DNA from: Alistipes megaguti | GTDB lineage: Bacteria > Bacteroidota > Bacteroidia > Bacteroidales > Rikenellaceae | Assembly (NCBI RefSeq): GCF_900604385.1 | Contig: NZ_LR027382.1 | Span: 1,532,001-1,596,000 of the forward strand | Direction of reading: 5' to 3' | Length of the DNA stretch: 64,000 nucleotides | Shown here: one piece after another, positions 1-9,146 of the stretch | How the letters are laid out: each line of letters opens with the position of its first letter | Numbering within the stretch: position 1 is the first letter of the stretch | Program-made: the position numbers and the translations under genes | Notes under the pieces: model-generated | What the model saw: the letters and a program-made list of their open reading frames with translations, nothing else | Database searches by the model: none | What the model was told of the DNA's origin: nothing

Positions 1-953
1 GCAAGCTGCTCCTCGCCCTTGTAGATGGGGATCATCACCACCTGAATCGGGGCCAGACGCGGCGGCAGCACCAGACCGTTGTTGTCCGAGTGGGCCATGA
101 TCAGGGCCCCCATCAGACGCGTCGAAACGCCCCACGACGTAGCCCAGACGTATTCGAGCTTGCCCTCCCTGGTGACGTACTTCACGTCGAAGGCCTTGGC
201 GAAGTTCTGCCCCAGGAAGTGCGACGTACCGCTCTGCAGCGCCTTTCCGTCCTGCATCAGCGCCTCGATCGTAAGCGTATCCTCGGCTCCGGCGAAGCGC
301 TCGTTGGGCGACTTGTGGCCCATGATCACCGGCAGCGACATCCACTCGCGGGCGAACTTTTCGTAGACATGAATCATCTTCTCGGCCTCGGCGATGGCCT
401 CCTCACGCGAGGCGTGGGCCGTATGGCCCTCCTGCCAGAGGAATTCGGCCGTACGCAGGAACAGACGCGTACGCATCTCCCAGCGCACGACGTTGGCCCA
501 CTGGTTGCAGAGGATCGGCAGGTCGCGGTACGACTGGATCCAGTTCTTGTAGGTGTTCCAGATGATGGTCTCCGAGGTCGGGCGCACGATCAGCTCCTCC
601 TCGAGTTTGGCATCGGGATCGACCACCACACCCTTGCCTTCGGGGTCGTTCTTCAGGCGGTAGTGGGTCACCACGGCACACTCCTTGGCGAAGCCCTCGA
701 CGTGGTGGGCCTCCTTCGAGAAGAACGATTTGGGGATGAAGAGCGGGAAGTAGGCGTTCTGGTGACCCGTCTCCTTGAACATCTTGTCCAGCGCATCGTG
801 CATCTTCTCCCAGATGGCGTAGCCGTAGGGTTTGATGACCATGCATCCGCGCACGGCCGAATTTTCGGCCAGTCCGGCCTTGACCACCAGATCGTTGTAC
901 CACTGCGAGTAGTTCTCCTCCGACTTGGTGAGGTCTTTCAGTTCCTTTGCCAT
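1..953 (-). CDS. proS: Prolyl-tRNA synthetase, N-terminal part (runs off left edge)
   Basis: Class II aminoacyl-tRNA synthetase that charges tRNA-Pro in the cytoplasm. About 317 residues are visible, beginning MAKELKDLTKSEENYSQWY, which is typical of the short archaeal/eukaryotic-type ProS found in Bacteroidetes. Seen: the class II motif 2 region (RWEMRTRLFLRTAEFLWQEG, about residues 158-177), preceded by the RPTSE motif that contacts proline/ATP. The anticodon-binding and C-terminal zinc-like domains lie outside the window. The ATG at 951-953 is the only sensible start. The frame is open to base 1. It is transcribed away from the porin operon, whose terminator lies just upstream. Confidence 0.96.
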   Translation of the reverse strand, partial: MAKELKDLTKSEENYSQWYNDLVVKAGLAENSAVRGCMVIKPYGYAIWEKMHDALDKMFKETGHQNAYFPLFIPKSFFSKEAHHVEGFAKECAVVTHYRLKNDPEGKGVVVDPDAKLEEELIVRPTSETIIWNTYKNWIQSYRDLPILCNQWANVVRWEMRTRLFLRTAEFLWQEGHTAHASREEAIAEAEKMIHVYEKFAREWMSLPVIMGHKSPNERFAGAEDTLTIEALMQDGKALQSGTSHFLGQNFAKAFDVKYVTREGKLEYVWATSWGVSTRLMGALIMAHSDNNGLVLPPRLAPIQVVMIPIYKGEEQL

Positions 954-1005
954 TGTCTATATTGTTTTTGCATTCGTTTCGTGGCGCAAATATACAAAAA
1001 AATAC

Positions 1006-1029
1006 AAGGTCCGCCACATTGCGGACCTT
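1006..1029 (-). terminator. Rho-independent terminator of the porin operon
   Basis: A 9-bp perfect stem (1006-1014 with 1021-1029, 6-nt loop). Read on the minus strand it is followed by a T-rich run (complement of the A run at about 995-1004). It sits between the stop of the porin gene at 1166 and the start of proS. Confidence 0.7.
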
Positions 1030-1165
1030 ATATTATCGGCTCACCACCCCACGTGCCCCGCCGGCTTCCTACAGCACCTCCGGGACCCTTGCGGGATTTC
1101 GTTTCACCTCACACACACCCCCTTCGTGCCCCGCCGGCTCCGGTTTGCCCCTCCCGGGCCCCGCG

Positions 1166-2932
1166 TCAGAAGCGGAAGTTGAGCGACATGGCAATGTAGT
1201 GACGCGTGATCGAGGTGTCGTAAACCCCCGACCAGGTCCCCGGATTGCCCGTATCGTAATCGCGGCTCAGGAAGAGCTGGTAACCGCTCAGCTTGTCGGA
1301 GACGTTCTGGTAGGCCACGTCGAGCGAGACCGTGCGCGAAAGGATCAGCCCCAGACCGGCCGAAAGGTAATAGCTCTCACGCGTCACCGGCATTCCGGCA
1401 TTGACCGCGTAGGTGTAGCAGGCGTTGTCCTGAAGCATCGAGTCGGTGTAACCGCCACCCACCCGTACGGCCAGGAACGGCAGCGGCTTGATCTCGGCAC
1501 CCACCCGCAGCGAATTGGTTGCCTGGAAGTTCTGCTTGAATTCGGCCTTGTAGTCCTCCGACCCGAGTTCGTTGTAGCGGGGCACCCCCTTCACACGCAT
1601 GGCATTGTACCAGTTGCGCTCGTAATCCACCGATACGATGGCGAAGTTGCCGAACGTATACGAAGCGCCGAACATCAGCCGCATAGGCGAGGTGACATTC
1701 CAACTGTCGGGGCCCTCGTTGCTGGCCGTCGGCGAATCGTTGCCCTTTTGCACGCCGCGGATCGGGCCGTTGTTGTTGACGATGTCTTCCGTCTGAACGA
1801 TATTGGTCGTAATGCCGGCCTTGTAGGTGTATTCGAGCGAATAGTAGGTCGGCGTATGGAAGGCCATGCCGATGCGCAGTCCGCCGACGGGACGCACCAC
1901 GACGCCCACTTTGAAGTTCACGCCGCTGCCGTCGATGGTCATCTGCTGCGAGAGGTTCATCATCTCCAGCTGCTCGGTCAGATTCGTCCATTCGCCCCCG
2001 GAATAGCTCTGCGCCACACCGTTCGTATTAAAGTAGCCGTACTCCTCCTGATAGGTCATCGCCGTGCGCTTGTAGATGCTCTGGATGCCGAGCGTAGCGC
2101 CGAAGTAGACGATATTCTTGATGTTTCCGCCCAGCGAAATATCGAATTCGTTGACCGATCCGCTGTTAACCACATCCATCGAGTGGAGCACCGAGGCATT
2201 GCCGCCGATGCGGGCCACGCCCCAGGGGTTCGCGCCACCGTCGGAGAAGTAGTCGACCATGTAGCCGTCATAGCCCAGCGCCGCCGGCCACACACTCGGG
2301 TGCAGATTGTCCATCAGCAGCTGGTTCGAATTGTTGGGCCGCACGCCCCACGAGTTGAGCTGCTGCGAGAAGATGTCGCCGATGGTGGGCATGAGGGCCC
2401 CCGTCGAGGGGTCGTAGAGCGACTCCGACGAGAAGGAGTAGCGATTGTTGAAGTCGGCCACGCGGTTGAGCCCCAGTCCGAGCGTCAGGCTGGTCAGGGC
2501 CCGCGAACCGCTTTCGTAGACATTCAGCGCCACGCCGACGTTCCCGAAGGCGAAGCGTGTCTTGTTGTTGTTCTGCCACGTGGAGGTGCCCTCGGTCGAG
2601 GCGTGCGACACGTTGACAAGCGGGGTCAGCGTGATCTCGTTGCCGCGATACATGCCCAGTCCCGCCGGATTGAGGGCCATCGACGAGAGATCGGCACCGA
2701 GCGAAGTAAACGCTCCGCCCATACCCATCACGCGGGCCGTTCCGAAGAGATGGGTCCGGCTCAGTTCGGCAAAGTCCGAAGCCCAGAGCATGTCGCGGTT
2801 GAGCACCGAACCGCCGAAGCCGTAATTGATCTGTGCTTCGGTTGTCTGCGCCCGCAGGGGCATGGCGGCCATCGCCAAAGCCGACACCGCCAGAAGCGCT
2901 GTTTTTATCCTTACATTCGTTTTCATCATCAT
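1166..2932 (-). CDS. OmpP1/FadL/TodX-family outer-membrane transport protein
   Basis: A 588-residue outer-membrane beta-barrel, probably for hydrophobic or small-molecule uptake. It has a signal peptide ending around PLRAQ (three consecutive Met codons at 2924-2932; the last gives MKTNVRIKT). It then shows the FadL hallmark VMGMGGAFTSLGADLSSM...NPAGLGMY, the N-terminal hatch, and a C-terminal barrel strand ending SLNFRF with a terminal Phe. Bacteroidetes homologues are usually 450-600 residues, so the length is normal. It lies 21 bp downstream of the lipoprotein gene on the same strand, so the two probably share a transcript. The substrate cannot be told from the sequence. Confidence 0.88.
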   Translation of the reverse strand: MMMKTNVRIKTALLAVSALAMAAMPLRAQTTEAQINYGFGGSVLNRDMLWASDFAELSRTHLFGTARVMGMGGAFTSLGADLSSMALNPAGLGMYRGNEITLTPLVNVSHASTEGTSTWQNNNKTRFAFGNVGVALNVYESGSRALTSLTLGLGLNRVADFNNRYSFSSESLYDPSTGALMPTIGDIFSQQLNSWGVRPNNSNQLLMDNLHPSVWPAALGYDGYMVDYFSDGGANPWGVARIGGNASVLHSMDVVNSGSVNEFDISLGGNIKNIVYFGATLGIQSIYKRTAMTYQEEYGYFNTNGVAQSYSGGEWTNLTEQLEMMNLSQQMTIDGSGVNFKVGVVVRPVGGLRIGMAFHTPTYYSLEYTYKAGITTNIVQTEDIVNNNGPIRGVQKGNDSPTASNEGPDSWNVTSPMRLMFGASYTFGNFAIVSVDYERNWYNAMRVKGVPRYNELGSEDYKAEFKQNFQATNSLRVGAEIKPLPFLAVRVGGGYTDSMLQDNACYTYAVNAGMPVTRESYYLSAGLGLILSRTVSLDVAYQNVSDKLSGYQLFLSRDYDTGNPGTWSGVYDTSITRHYIAMSLNFRF

Positions 2933-2953
2933 CCAATTTTAAGAAACCATGGA

Positions 2954-4117
2954 TCAACGGCTTCCGCGACTTCCGCCGCCACCGACCGAACCGCCGCGCG
3001 AACCGCCGCCACCGCCGAAACTGCCGCCCGACGAACCGCCGCGCGAACCGCCGAAGCTGCCGCCGCTGTTATAACTTCCGCCGCGCGAACCGCTGTTGAA
3101 TCCGCCGTTGCCGAAGTTCGGGAAACGGTCGTTGTTGCGGTTGGAATTGTTGTAGTTGTTGTAGCTGCCGCGCGAGCCGCTGTTGCCGAAGGGACTGTTG
3201 TCACCGCGGCTGCCGTAACGGGATTCGTAGACCACACCCCGACGGCCGTTGTTGCCGCGCGTGTTGTAGCTGCTGCCGCCAACGCCGTAGGTTCGTCCCG
3301 AGACGCTCCGTCCGGGGGTATAGCGGTAGGCGGGACGTCCGCCCGGATTGGCGTAGTAGTTGCGCCGGGGCGTGCCGTGCCAGCCGGGGCCCCAGTGCGG
3401 ATGGCCGTACCAGCCATGCCATCCGTGCCAGCCGAGTCCCCACCACGGGTCATACCACGAACGGTACCACGGTCCCCACGGGCCGTACCACGACGAGTAG
3501 TACCAGGGCGAGTACCAGCTGTTCCAGCCGAAGCTCCACCCCCAGTTGCCGAACGTAAAACTCGGACCCCAGGGCCAGTCCCAGCCATAATACCACGGAG
3601 CGGCGAGCACCGTACCGCCCCACGTACCGAACATCGAGGTGATGTACTTGGGCTCGACCCAAACCTGGTCACCCGAGATGACGATGTTGTAGAAGGCCGG
3701 ATCGTAGGCCGAGGCGTAGGTGAAAGCCGAACTGTAACGCGCATCGAGATAACTCGACGGCATCTTGTAGGTCGGCGAATCGAAGCCCCTCAGCCGGCGG
3801 GCATAGGCACTCTCGTAGTCATCGGCCAGGATGCTCTCGTAGGGGTTCGCGTCGGGCGAGGTGTATTCATAATACCTGTTTTCGGAGGCAGCGGCTTCGG
3901 CCTCTGCGATCCGGGCCTCCCACTCGGCCTTGCGGGCCTCGGCGGCGGCACGCCGGGCTTCGGCTTCAGCCTGCTGCTTGCGGGCGATCTCGGCACGGTC
4001 GTGCACAGCGTAGAGATCGTCGGAAGCAGAACCTGCCGCAGCCTGATAGAGGGACGAACATCCGCTCGTCGCCACCGCCAGGGAGAATATTCCGATTAAA
4101 ACCTTGAACTTTTTCAT
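2954..4117 (-). CDS. Trp/Tyr/Gly-rich lipoprotein with Ser/Gly/Arg-rich tail
   Basis: 387 residues starting MKKFKVLIGIF; the ATG at 4115-4117 is preferred because it gives a proper lipoprotein signal with lipobox TSGC (Cys about 19). An upstream in-frame Met at 4165 would bury the signal. Domains seen: an Ala/Glu/Arg-rich heptad-like segment (about 45-85); a globular middle (about 90-175); an aromatic low-complexity block made almost only of W, Y, G, S, P and H (about 175-245); and a tail rich in Gly/Ser/Arg/Asn (about 260-387). No catalytic motif is visible. I infer a surface or periplasmic structural role, perhaps binding glycans or metals. It is the first gene of the porin operon. I do not recognise a named family. 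Confidence 0.82.
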   Translation of the reverse strand: MKKFKVLIGIFSLAVATSGCSSLYQAAAGSASDDLYAVHDRAEIARKQQAEAEARRAAAEARKAEWEARIAEAEAAASENRYYEYTSPDANPYESILADDYESAYARRLRGFDSPTYKMPSSYLDARYSSAFTYASAYDPAFYNIVISGDQVWVEPKYITSMFGTWGGTVLAAPWYYGWDWPWGPSFTFGNWGWSFGWNSWYSPWYYSSWYGPWGPWYRSWYDPWWGLGWHGWHGWYGHPHWGPGWHGTPRRNYYANPGGRPAYRYTPGRSVSGRTYGVGGSSYNTRGNNGRRGVVYESRYGSRGDNSPFGNSGSRGSYNNYNNSNRNNDRFPNFGNGGFNSGSRGGSYNSGGSFGGSRGGSSGGSFGGGGGSRGGSVGGGGSRGSR

Positions 4118-4358
4118 AGCGCACCTTGTTTGCGTTAGCTTCTTTACCTGAAAAACGAAAATCATACCGATTTTAGTATCGTTTCACCCTTATAAACGGG
4201 ATTCGGCGCCGGATACTGCATCACCTCCGACGTCGGGCTATGGACAAAGATACGAATTTTCGCCTGACAAAACGGCCCTGGAAGGCTTTGCGGCGACTTT
4301 TTTTCAACAATCTGCATTTTTTTTCGTCCTCAAGTGGACAAAAAATAAAAATAATGTC

Positions 4359-4366
4359 TATATTTG
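4359..4366 (+). promoter_or_regulatory. Bacteroidetes -7 box of the tRNA-Ser promoter
   Basis: TATATTTG matches TAnnTTTG and lies 39 bp before the mature tRNA end, as expected for a Bacteroidetes sigma-ABfr promoter. Confidence 0.6.
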
Positions 4367-4404
4367 CAGTCCCAAAACAAAGGTTTTGGTCTCGACCGGA
4401 AAAA

Positions 4405-4491
4405 GGAGAGATGCCGGAGTGGTCGATCGGGCCGCACTCGAAATGCGGTGTACGGGTAACTGTACCGGGGGTTCGAATCCCTCTCTCTCCG
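4405..4491 (+). tRNA. tRNA-Ser(CGA)
   Basis: An 87-nt class II tRNA. The acceptor stem GGAGAGA (4405-4411) pairs fully with TCTCTCC (4484-4490), with discriminator G at 4491 as usual for serine. The anticodon stem CCGCA/TGCGG (4432-4436, 4444-4448) encloses loop CTCGAAA, giving anticodon CGA at 4439-4441 (reads UCG). A long variable arm follows, then a T arm with GTTCGAATCC. CCA is not encoded (GCAAGG follows). The integrase 250 bp downstream makes its 3' end a likely integration site. Confidence 0.97.
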
Positions 4492-4510
4492 CAAGGCACA
4501 CATGCTAAAA

Positions 4511-4555
4511 CAATGAAAAACCCTGTAAATCACGCATTTACAGGGTTTTTCATTG
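4511..4555. terminator. Perfect 20-bp inverted repeat behind tRNA-Ser
   Basis: Arms 4511-4530 and 4536-4555 are exact reverse complements around a 5-nt loop. A5 and T5 runs flank a GC-containing core, so it can work as a bidirectional terminator. It could also be a recombination-site element, given the adjacent integrase. Confidence 0.75.
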
Positions 4556-4744
4556 TTGGCAAAAGTGCTAAAAAAGGCATCTAAAAGCAGGTTATCTGTG
4601 GCCTATTCGGTGTACCTGATTTAATGCAAAAAAAAGTACACCGAATTGCTTGTAACAAACTGAACTGCACTAATTTGCAACGGTCTTCATCTTGACGTAA
4701 GACACCTGGGAAACTAATTTTGTAACCCTTAATCGGTGTACTTT

Positions 4745-5962
4745 ATGGAAAGGACAACTTTCAGCCTGTTGTTTTACATTCGTCGGGACAAGCTCAACAA
4801 AAGAGGTGAGGCTCCCGTATTTATGCGTCTGACAATCAATGGAGAACGCGCGGACGCTTCTATCAAGCGGTTTATCGAACCGCACGCCTGGAACTCGGAA
4901 AAAGGAAAAGCCAACGAAAAATGCCGCGGCGGAAAGGATTTAAACCTCTATCTGGATGCCATTTCCGCCAACATTTTACAAATCCAAAGAGATTTCGAAC
5001 TCGATAAGAAGGAGGTGTCCGCCCAAATCATTCTGAATCGCTATTTGGGCAAGGATCAGTCGGATCGTCATACCTTGATGGAAGTTTTCCATGCTCATAA
5101 TAAAAAGTGCAGAGCCCTTATCGGTATTAACTTCGCTCCTGATACCGTTCTTCGATATGAAACTTGCTTACGTCTGACTGAAGAGTTTATGCGCAACACC
5201 TATAAGAAAGAGGATTGCTACTTGGATGAGGTTACCAAACAATTTGTTGAGGAATTTGAGTTTTATCTCAAAACAGTCCGCAAATGTTGTCATAATACGA
5301 CGACAAAATATCTTGCCAATTTCAAGAAGATTGTCAGAATAGCTTTGGCTAATGGTTGGATGAAAAAAGATCCTTTTGCTCAAATCCGTTTTCATTTAGA
5401 TGAAGTAGAGCGGGAATTCCTTGAAAAACAAGAACTGAAAACTCTTTTAAGTAAAAATATTTCGGTTCCTCGTCTGGCACAAATCCGCGATATATTTTGT
5501 TTTTGTTGCTTCACTGGACTTGCATTCTCGGATGTTAAACACCTTAAATCTGAACACTTGGTAACAGATATCAACGGAATGGTTTGGATTCGCAAAACTC
5601 GTCAGAAGACTAAAAATATGTGCAACATCCCGTTGCTGGACGAGGCACAAAAGATTCTTGATCGCTACAAGGATCATCCATATTGTCAAACTCAGGCTGT
5701 ACTGCTCCCTGTGTGTAGTAATCAAAAGATGAATATGTATTTGAAAGAACTGGCCGACATTTGCGGCATCCGCAAGAATCTTTCGACGCATTGCGCGCGC
5801 CATACTTTCGCAACCCTGACGCTGGCCAGTGGCGCCACGATCGACAATGTTGCCAAGATGCTTGGTCATGCCAACGTCAACATGACGCGACACTACGCAA
5901 AGGTCCTTGACACGTCGATCATGCGTGATATGCAGGTTGTAGCTAAAAACATGGCATTATAA
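4745..5962 (+). CDS. Tyrosine recombinase/integrase of a Bacteroidetes mobile element
   Basis: 405 residues. The ATG at 4745 (MERTTFSLLFYIRR) is preferred over a GTG at 4736 because homologues start this way. The N-terminal arm-binding domain covers about 1-100, a SAM-like core-binding domain about 100-205, and the catalytic domain about 215-400. Seen: FTGLAFSD in place of the usual Arg-containing box I (the CTnDOT integrase family also lacks this Arg), HCARH (about 349-353), LGH (about 375) and nucleophile Tyr in MTRHYAK (about 384). It lies just behind tRNA-Ser and is much lower in GC than the chromosome, so it was probably acquired with an element that targets the tRNA. Repeated CGGTGTAC words at about 4607-4740 upstream could be recombinase or regulator sites. 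Confidence 0.9.
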   Translation: MERTTFSLLFYIRRDKLNKRGEAPVFMRLTINGERADASIKRFIEPHAWNSEKGKANEKCRGGKDLNLYLDAISANILQIQRDFELDKKEVSAQIILNRYLGKDQSDRHTLMEVFHAHNKKCRALIGINFAPDTVLRYETCLRLTEEFMRNTYKKEDCYLDEVTKQFVEEFEFYLKTVRKCCHNTTTKYLANFKKIVRIALANGWMKKDPFAQIRFHLDEVEREFLEKQELKTLLSKNISVPRLAQIRDIFCFCCFTGLAFSDVKHLKSEHLVTDINGMVWIRKTRQKTKNMCNIPLLDEAQKILDRYKDHPYCQTQAVLLPVCSNQKMNMYLKELADICGIRKNLSTHCARHTFATLTLASGATIDNVAKMLGHANVNMTRHYAKVLDTSIMRDMQVVAKNMAL

Positions 5963-6010
5963 TGGATATGTCGGACATACGAGGTCTGCAAAGGACACTC
6001 TGCATCTTTT

Positions 6011-6045
6011 CCGGAATTCCGCCCTATTTTGCGGGCGGGTTCCGG
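6011..6045. terminator. GC-rich hairpin after the integrase
   Basis: Nested arms CCGGAA/TTCCGG (6011-6016, 6040-6045) and CCGCCC/GGGCGG (6019-6024, 6033-6038). No strong T run follows, so termination is probable but not certain. Confidence 0.45.
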
Positions 6046-6084
6046 GAAGCGGGGCTCAAGTGAACTTAAAATGGTGTTCACTGC

Positions 6085-7394
6085 TGTCCGGAGAAATTTT
6101 ACCATAAAGTAGGTTGCTCGACAGAACCCGCCTCCGGAACACTAACGGGAGTTGTCGGCTGATTATAAATTTCACGGATATCCGCCCTCTGGAAGAGGAC
6201 TTGTCCGATTGAGTTAGAGATAGAATGAAGACTTGGATCCAACCCGTATCGCTTCTTCGCAATGATGAGCAGCAGATAGTCACAAATGGCTATCCATATC
6301 TGCGTGTACACGGCGTTCTTGGAAGTGCCGTAGAAAGTCCTGATGTGAAGATGCTGCTTGATCCATTTGAAGAACAGTTCTATCTGCCAGCGTTCATGGT
6401 AGAGTTCCGCAATAGTCAGCGGATCGTCAATCGCAAAGTTGTTGGTCAGAAATCGATATGATCTTCCAGTCTCAAAGTCTTCATATACAACAAGTCTCAA
6501 TGTGTCTGGATACTTTCTGGTAGAGTAATATCCAGCAAGTCTGATAGTCTCATCCGAAAGAACGCCCGAGTCTTTGTTGACAGGTCTGGACTCAATAACC
6601 TCATAAGACATATTATCCTTGGCGCGTGTAACAAAGCAGGCGCCCTTTTGCTGGAAATGCTTGTAAAGTTTCTCAAAGGCAACATATCCCCTATCCATCA
6701 GGTAGAAAGCACCTGCTTCAACAGGAATCTTGTCCATCATCCTGGCATCGTTAACCTTGCCTGGCGTGAGCATGACAAATGTGGGAATCGAGCCTCGCAG
6801 ATCCATCAGTGTATGTATCTTGAACGCGCCCTTACCATGATGAAACTCGGCCCATGGACACAACTTAAGACACAGTTCAATGGTACTGCTGTCAAACGCA
6901 TATATCATCTCCTCAAGACCAATTCGCAGCTTTTCATCCTTGTAAAGCATCGTGGCTTCCTTTACCAAAGTCATCGCAAAGTCTTGATATATACGCCAAT
7001 CCTTCTTCTCGTTGGCCTCCGCAAGCGTGGATCGAGGTATTGCCTTGATTCCGGAGCGATAGAGGTCGCCGCAGAGGTTAAGTGTAGTCTCTATATCTCT
7101 CAAACCAGCTCTGTCAGTGAACTGTGCAAAACTCATCACCATGAACTGGTCACGACAATTGAATTTGATAGCATGCCGGTCTCCTTTGTAGCGGTCGACA
7201 CATTTCTTGAACTCGTATTCGTTAATGAGAGACATAATCTGAGCGAAGATTGTTTTTCCTTTGTTCATGGCTTGCGGATAACCTCTTGATGGTTACCGCA
7301 AAGTTACTGATGTTCTAATCGAAAAATTTTCTAATGCTTGTAACTTATTGATGTTTAATAATTAAAACATTGTCGGAGAATTTTTCTCCGGACA
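6085..7394 (-). mobile_element. IS4-family insertion sequence
   Basis: About 1.31 kb. The ends read inward as TGTCCGGAGAAATTTT (from 6085) and, on the other strand from 7394, TGTCCGGAGAAAAATT: terminal inverted repeats that match for the first 12 bases and stay similar after that. One transposase fills the element; its stop codon at 6099 lies inside the left repeat. I see no clear target-site duplication in the flanks, so the copy may have recombined after insertion. It separates two integrase genes. Confidence 0.85.
6099..7268 (-). CDS. IS4-family DDE transposase
   Basis: 389 residues, apparently intact. Seen: catalytic Asp in YAFDSSTIEL (about 125), a second Asp in YLMDRGYVAFEK (about 193), and the family signature Y-(2)-R-(3)-E-(6)-K in YHERWQIELFFKWIK (about 291-305), which supplies the catalytic Glu. 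The N-terminal segment is the usual DUF4372-like helical region (FKKCVDRYKGD). The length is typical of IS4-type elements in Bacteroidales. Confidence 0.95.
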   Translation of the reverse strand: MNKGKTIFAQIMSLINEYEFKKCVDRYKGDRHAIKFNCRDQFMVMSFAQFTDRAGLRDIETTLNLCGDLYRSGIKAIPRSTLAEANEKKDWRIYQDFAMTLVKEATMLYKDEKLRIGLEEMIYAFDSSTIELCLKLCPWAEFHHGKGAFKIHTLMDLRGSIPTFVMLTPGKVNDARMMDKIPVEAGAFYLMDRGYVAFEKLYKHFQQKGACFVTRAKDNMSYEVIESRPVNKDSGVLSDETIRLAGYYSTRKYPDTLRLVVYEDFETGRSYRFLTNNFAIDDPLTIAELYHERWQIELFFKWIKQHLHIRTFYGTSKNAVYTQIWIAICDYLLLIIAKKRYGLDPSLHSISNSIGQVLFQRADIREIYNQPTTPVSVPEAGSVEQPTLW

Positions 7395-7434
7395 CTAGTG
7401 TGATTTATAGTTTTGCACTCAAAAAAGGACGAGT

Positions 7435-8665
7435 ATGACAAGAAGCACATTTCGCCTGCTGTTCTATGTGAACGGCAGCAAGGAGAAAAACGGAATTGTC
7501 CCTATCATGGGACGGGTTACAATCAACGGGACAGTGGCGCAGTTCAGTTGCAAGCGGAGCATCGCAAAGGAGCTTTGGGACGCAAAGGGCAACCGTGCCA
7601 AAGGCAAGAGCCGTGAAGCGAGGGAGACGAACCTTGCGCTTGACAACATCAAGGCGCAAATCATCAAACACTACCAGCGCATATCCGACCGTGAGGCGTT
7701 TGTGACGGCGGAAATGGTGCGCAATGCCTATCAGGGCATCGGCGGCGAGTATGAGACGCTGCTCAAAGCCTTTGACCGTGAAAACGAGGTGTTCAAGAAG
7801 CGTGTCGGCAAGGACAGGAAACTGGCGACCTATCAGTCACGGGTAGTGGCGAGGAACTACGTGGCGGCGTTCATCAAGTCGTTCTACAAGCGCAACGACA
7901 TGTCTATGCTGGAACTTACGCCCGACTTCATCAAGGAGTTTGCGGTCTATCTCTCCACGGAAGCAGGATTGCGCAACGGCACGATATGGGAAAAGTGCAT
8001 GTGGCTGAAAGGCGTGGTGATGAGGGCGCATTTCAACGGACTGATACCGAGAAATCCGTTTGCGCAGTTCCACATCAGTCCGAATGTCAAGGAGCGTGAG
8101 TTCTTGACAGAAGATGAACTGAAAGCGGTGATGACGCACGAGTTCGCAGACCCGAAGCTGGCGTACATCCGTGACCTGTTCGTGTTTGCGAGCTTCACCG
8201 CCCTTTCTTTCGTGGACATCAAGGAACTGACCAACGACCGCATCGTGGAAGTGAACGGCGAGAAGTGGATTATCTCCAAACGGCATAAGACGGGCGTACC
8301 GTTCCAAGTGAAACTGCTGGACATTCCCTTGCAGATAATAGAGCGTTACCGACCGTTCCAAGAAAACAACCTCGTGTTCCCCAACCTGAACTATTGGTCC
8401 ATCTGCAAGCCGTTGAAGAAAATGATACGGGAATGTGGTGTGAATAAAGGACATCAGCTTCCATTGCTCACGTCATGGATTCGCTACCCTGGCCCTCTGC
8501 AAGGGTATGCCGATAGAGAGCGTAAGCCGCATTTTGGGGCATACGAACATCGAAACGACCCAAATCTATGCGAAGATTACCGTGGAGAAGTTGGATAACG
8601 ACCTTACGATGCTGGGCGACAAGTTGAGCAAGTCATTCGGTAACATCAAAGTGGCAGGGATATGA
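7435..8665 (+). pseudogene. Second tyrosine integrase, frameshifted before its catalytic C-terminus
   Basis: The frame starting MTRSTFRLLFYVNGSKEKNG at 7435 encodes arm-binding, core-binding and most of the catalytic domain (box I replaced by FTALSFVD) up to GVNK at about 8448. The conserved end continues one base out of register: DISFHCSRHGFATLALCKG then SRILGHTNIETTQIYAKI, ending at the TGA 8663-8665. One extra base in AATAAAGGACATC (about 8448-8454) explains it. The unshifted frame runs to 8600 without HxxR, LGH or Tyr, so the product would be inactive. A -7-like box TAGTTTTG lies upstream, just outside the IS4 end. The original gene would be about 410 residues. Confidence 0.85.
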
Positions 8666-9057
8666 AACGGACAACAATCACGAAGGACGGGGGCGGCAGG
8701 GTTGCCGTGCCGTTCGATATCGCCAATGTGTGGATGAATGAAATGGAGTTGGTAAGGCTGTTCGATGTGATCGCCCCGACACTCCGTGCCGCTATCCGAG
8801 CCGTGTACAAGAGTGGAGTGTTGCAACCTTGTGAGGTGGTAAGGCGTATCAGACTGCCCAACGGCTATTATGTGGAGGTCTATGCCATGCCAATGGTCGT
8901 GGCACTCGCTTTCCGTATCAACACGCTCAATGCGGCAAGGGTGCGCAATGCCCTGTTGGACAGGATGTGCTTGCGAAAAGAAAGGCAAGTTCTGTGGTTT
9001 CCATTAGGCAGCAAGCCATTGTGTAATTACCGGGACAGTCTGCCGATTGACTCATAA
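8662..9057 (+). CDS. Hypothetical integrase-linked protein, C-terminus replaced by an IS remnant
   Basis: 131 residues (MKRTTITKDGGGRVAVPFD...). The ATG overlaps the integrase stop (ATGA), so the two were translationally coupled. The region NYYVEVYAMP-like (GYYVEVYAMPMVVALAFRIN) suggests a small soluble domain, but I do not recognise it. The last 10 or so codons (NYRDSLPIDS) lie inside a 58-bp sequence that is found again at the end of the IS at 54.4-56.1 kb. The native C-terminus has therefore been lost. Confidence 0.55.
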   Translation: MKRTTITKDGGGRVAVPFDIANVWMNEMELVRLFDVIAPTLRAAIRAVYKSGVLQPCEVVRRIRLPNGYYVEVYAMPMVVALAFRINTLNAARVRNALLDRMCLRKERQVLWFPLGSKPLCNYRDSLPIDS

Positions 9058-9082
9058 TGACGGAATTAAACGACTGTCCCTA
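9025..9082 (+). repeat. 58-bp orphan IS end, identical to 56082-56139
   Basis: All 58 bases match the segment at 56082-56139, which is the right end of the IS5/IS1182-like element there. The core 9032-9080 is bounded by 9-bp inverted repeats GGGACAGTC/GACTGTCCC. No other part of that IS is present here, so this is a truncated remnant of an old insertion. Confidence 0.85.
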
Positions 9083-9146
9083 TGGTAGCAAGTTTGTGTT
9101 TTGGTCTGCCCAAAACCGCCTGCTACCCCTCCCGTTTGTTGAAACG

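Noticed and set aside
947..4099. A long open frame (1050 codons) on the plus strand over the porin and lipoprotein
   Set aside because: It is antisense to two genes with signal peptides and family motifs. Its product is low-complexity Arg/Val/Ala/Gly, as GC-rich coding DNA gives on the opposite strand.
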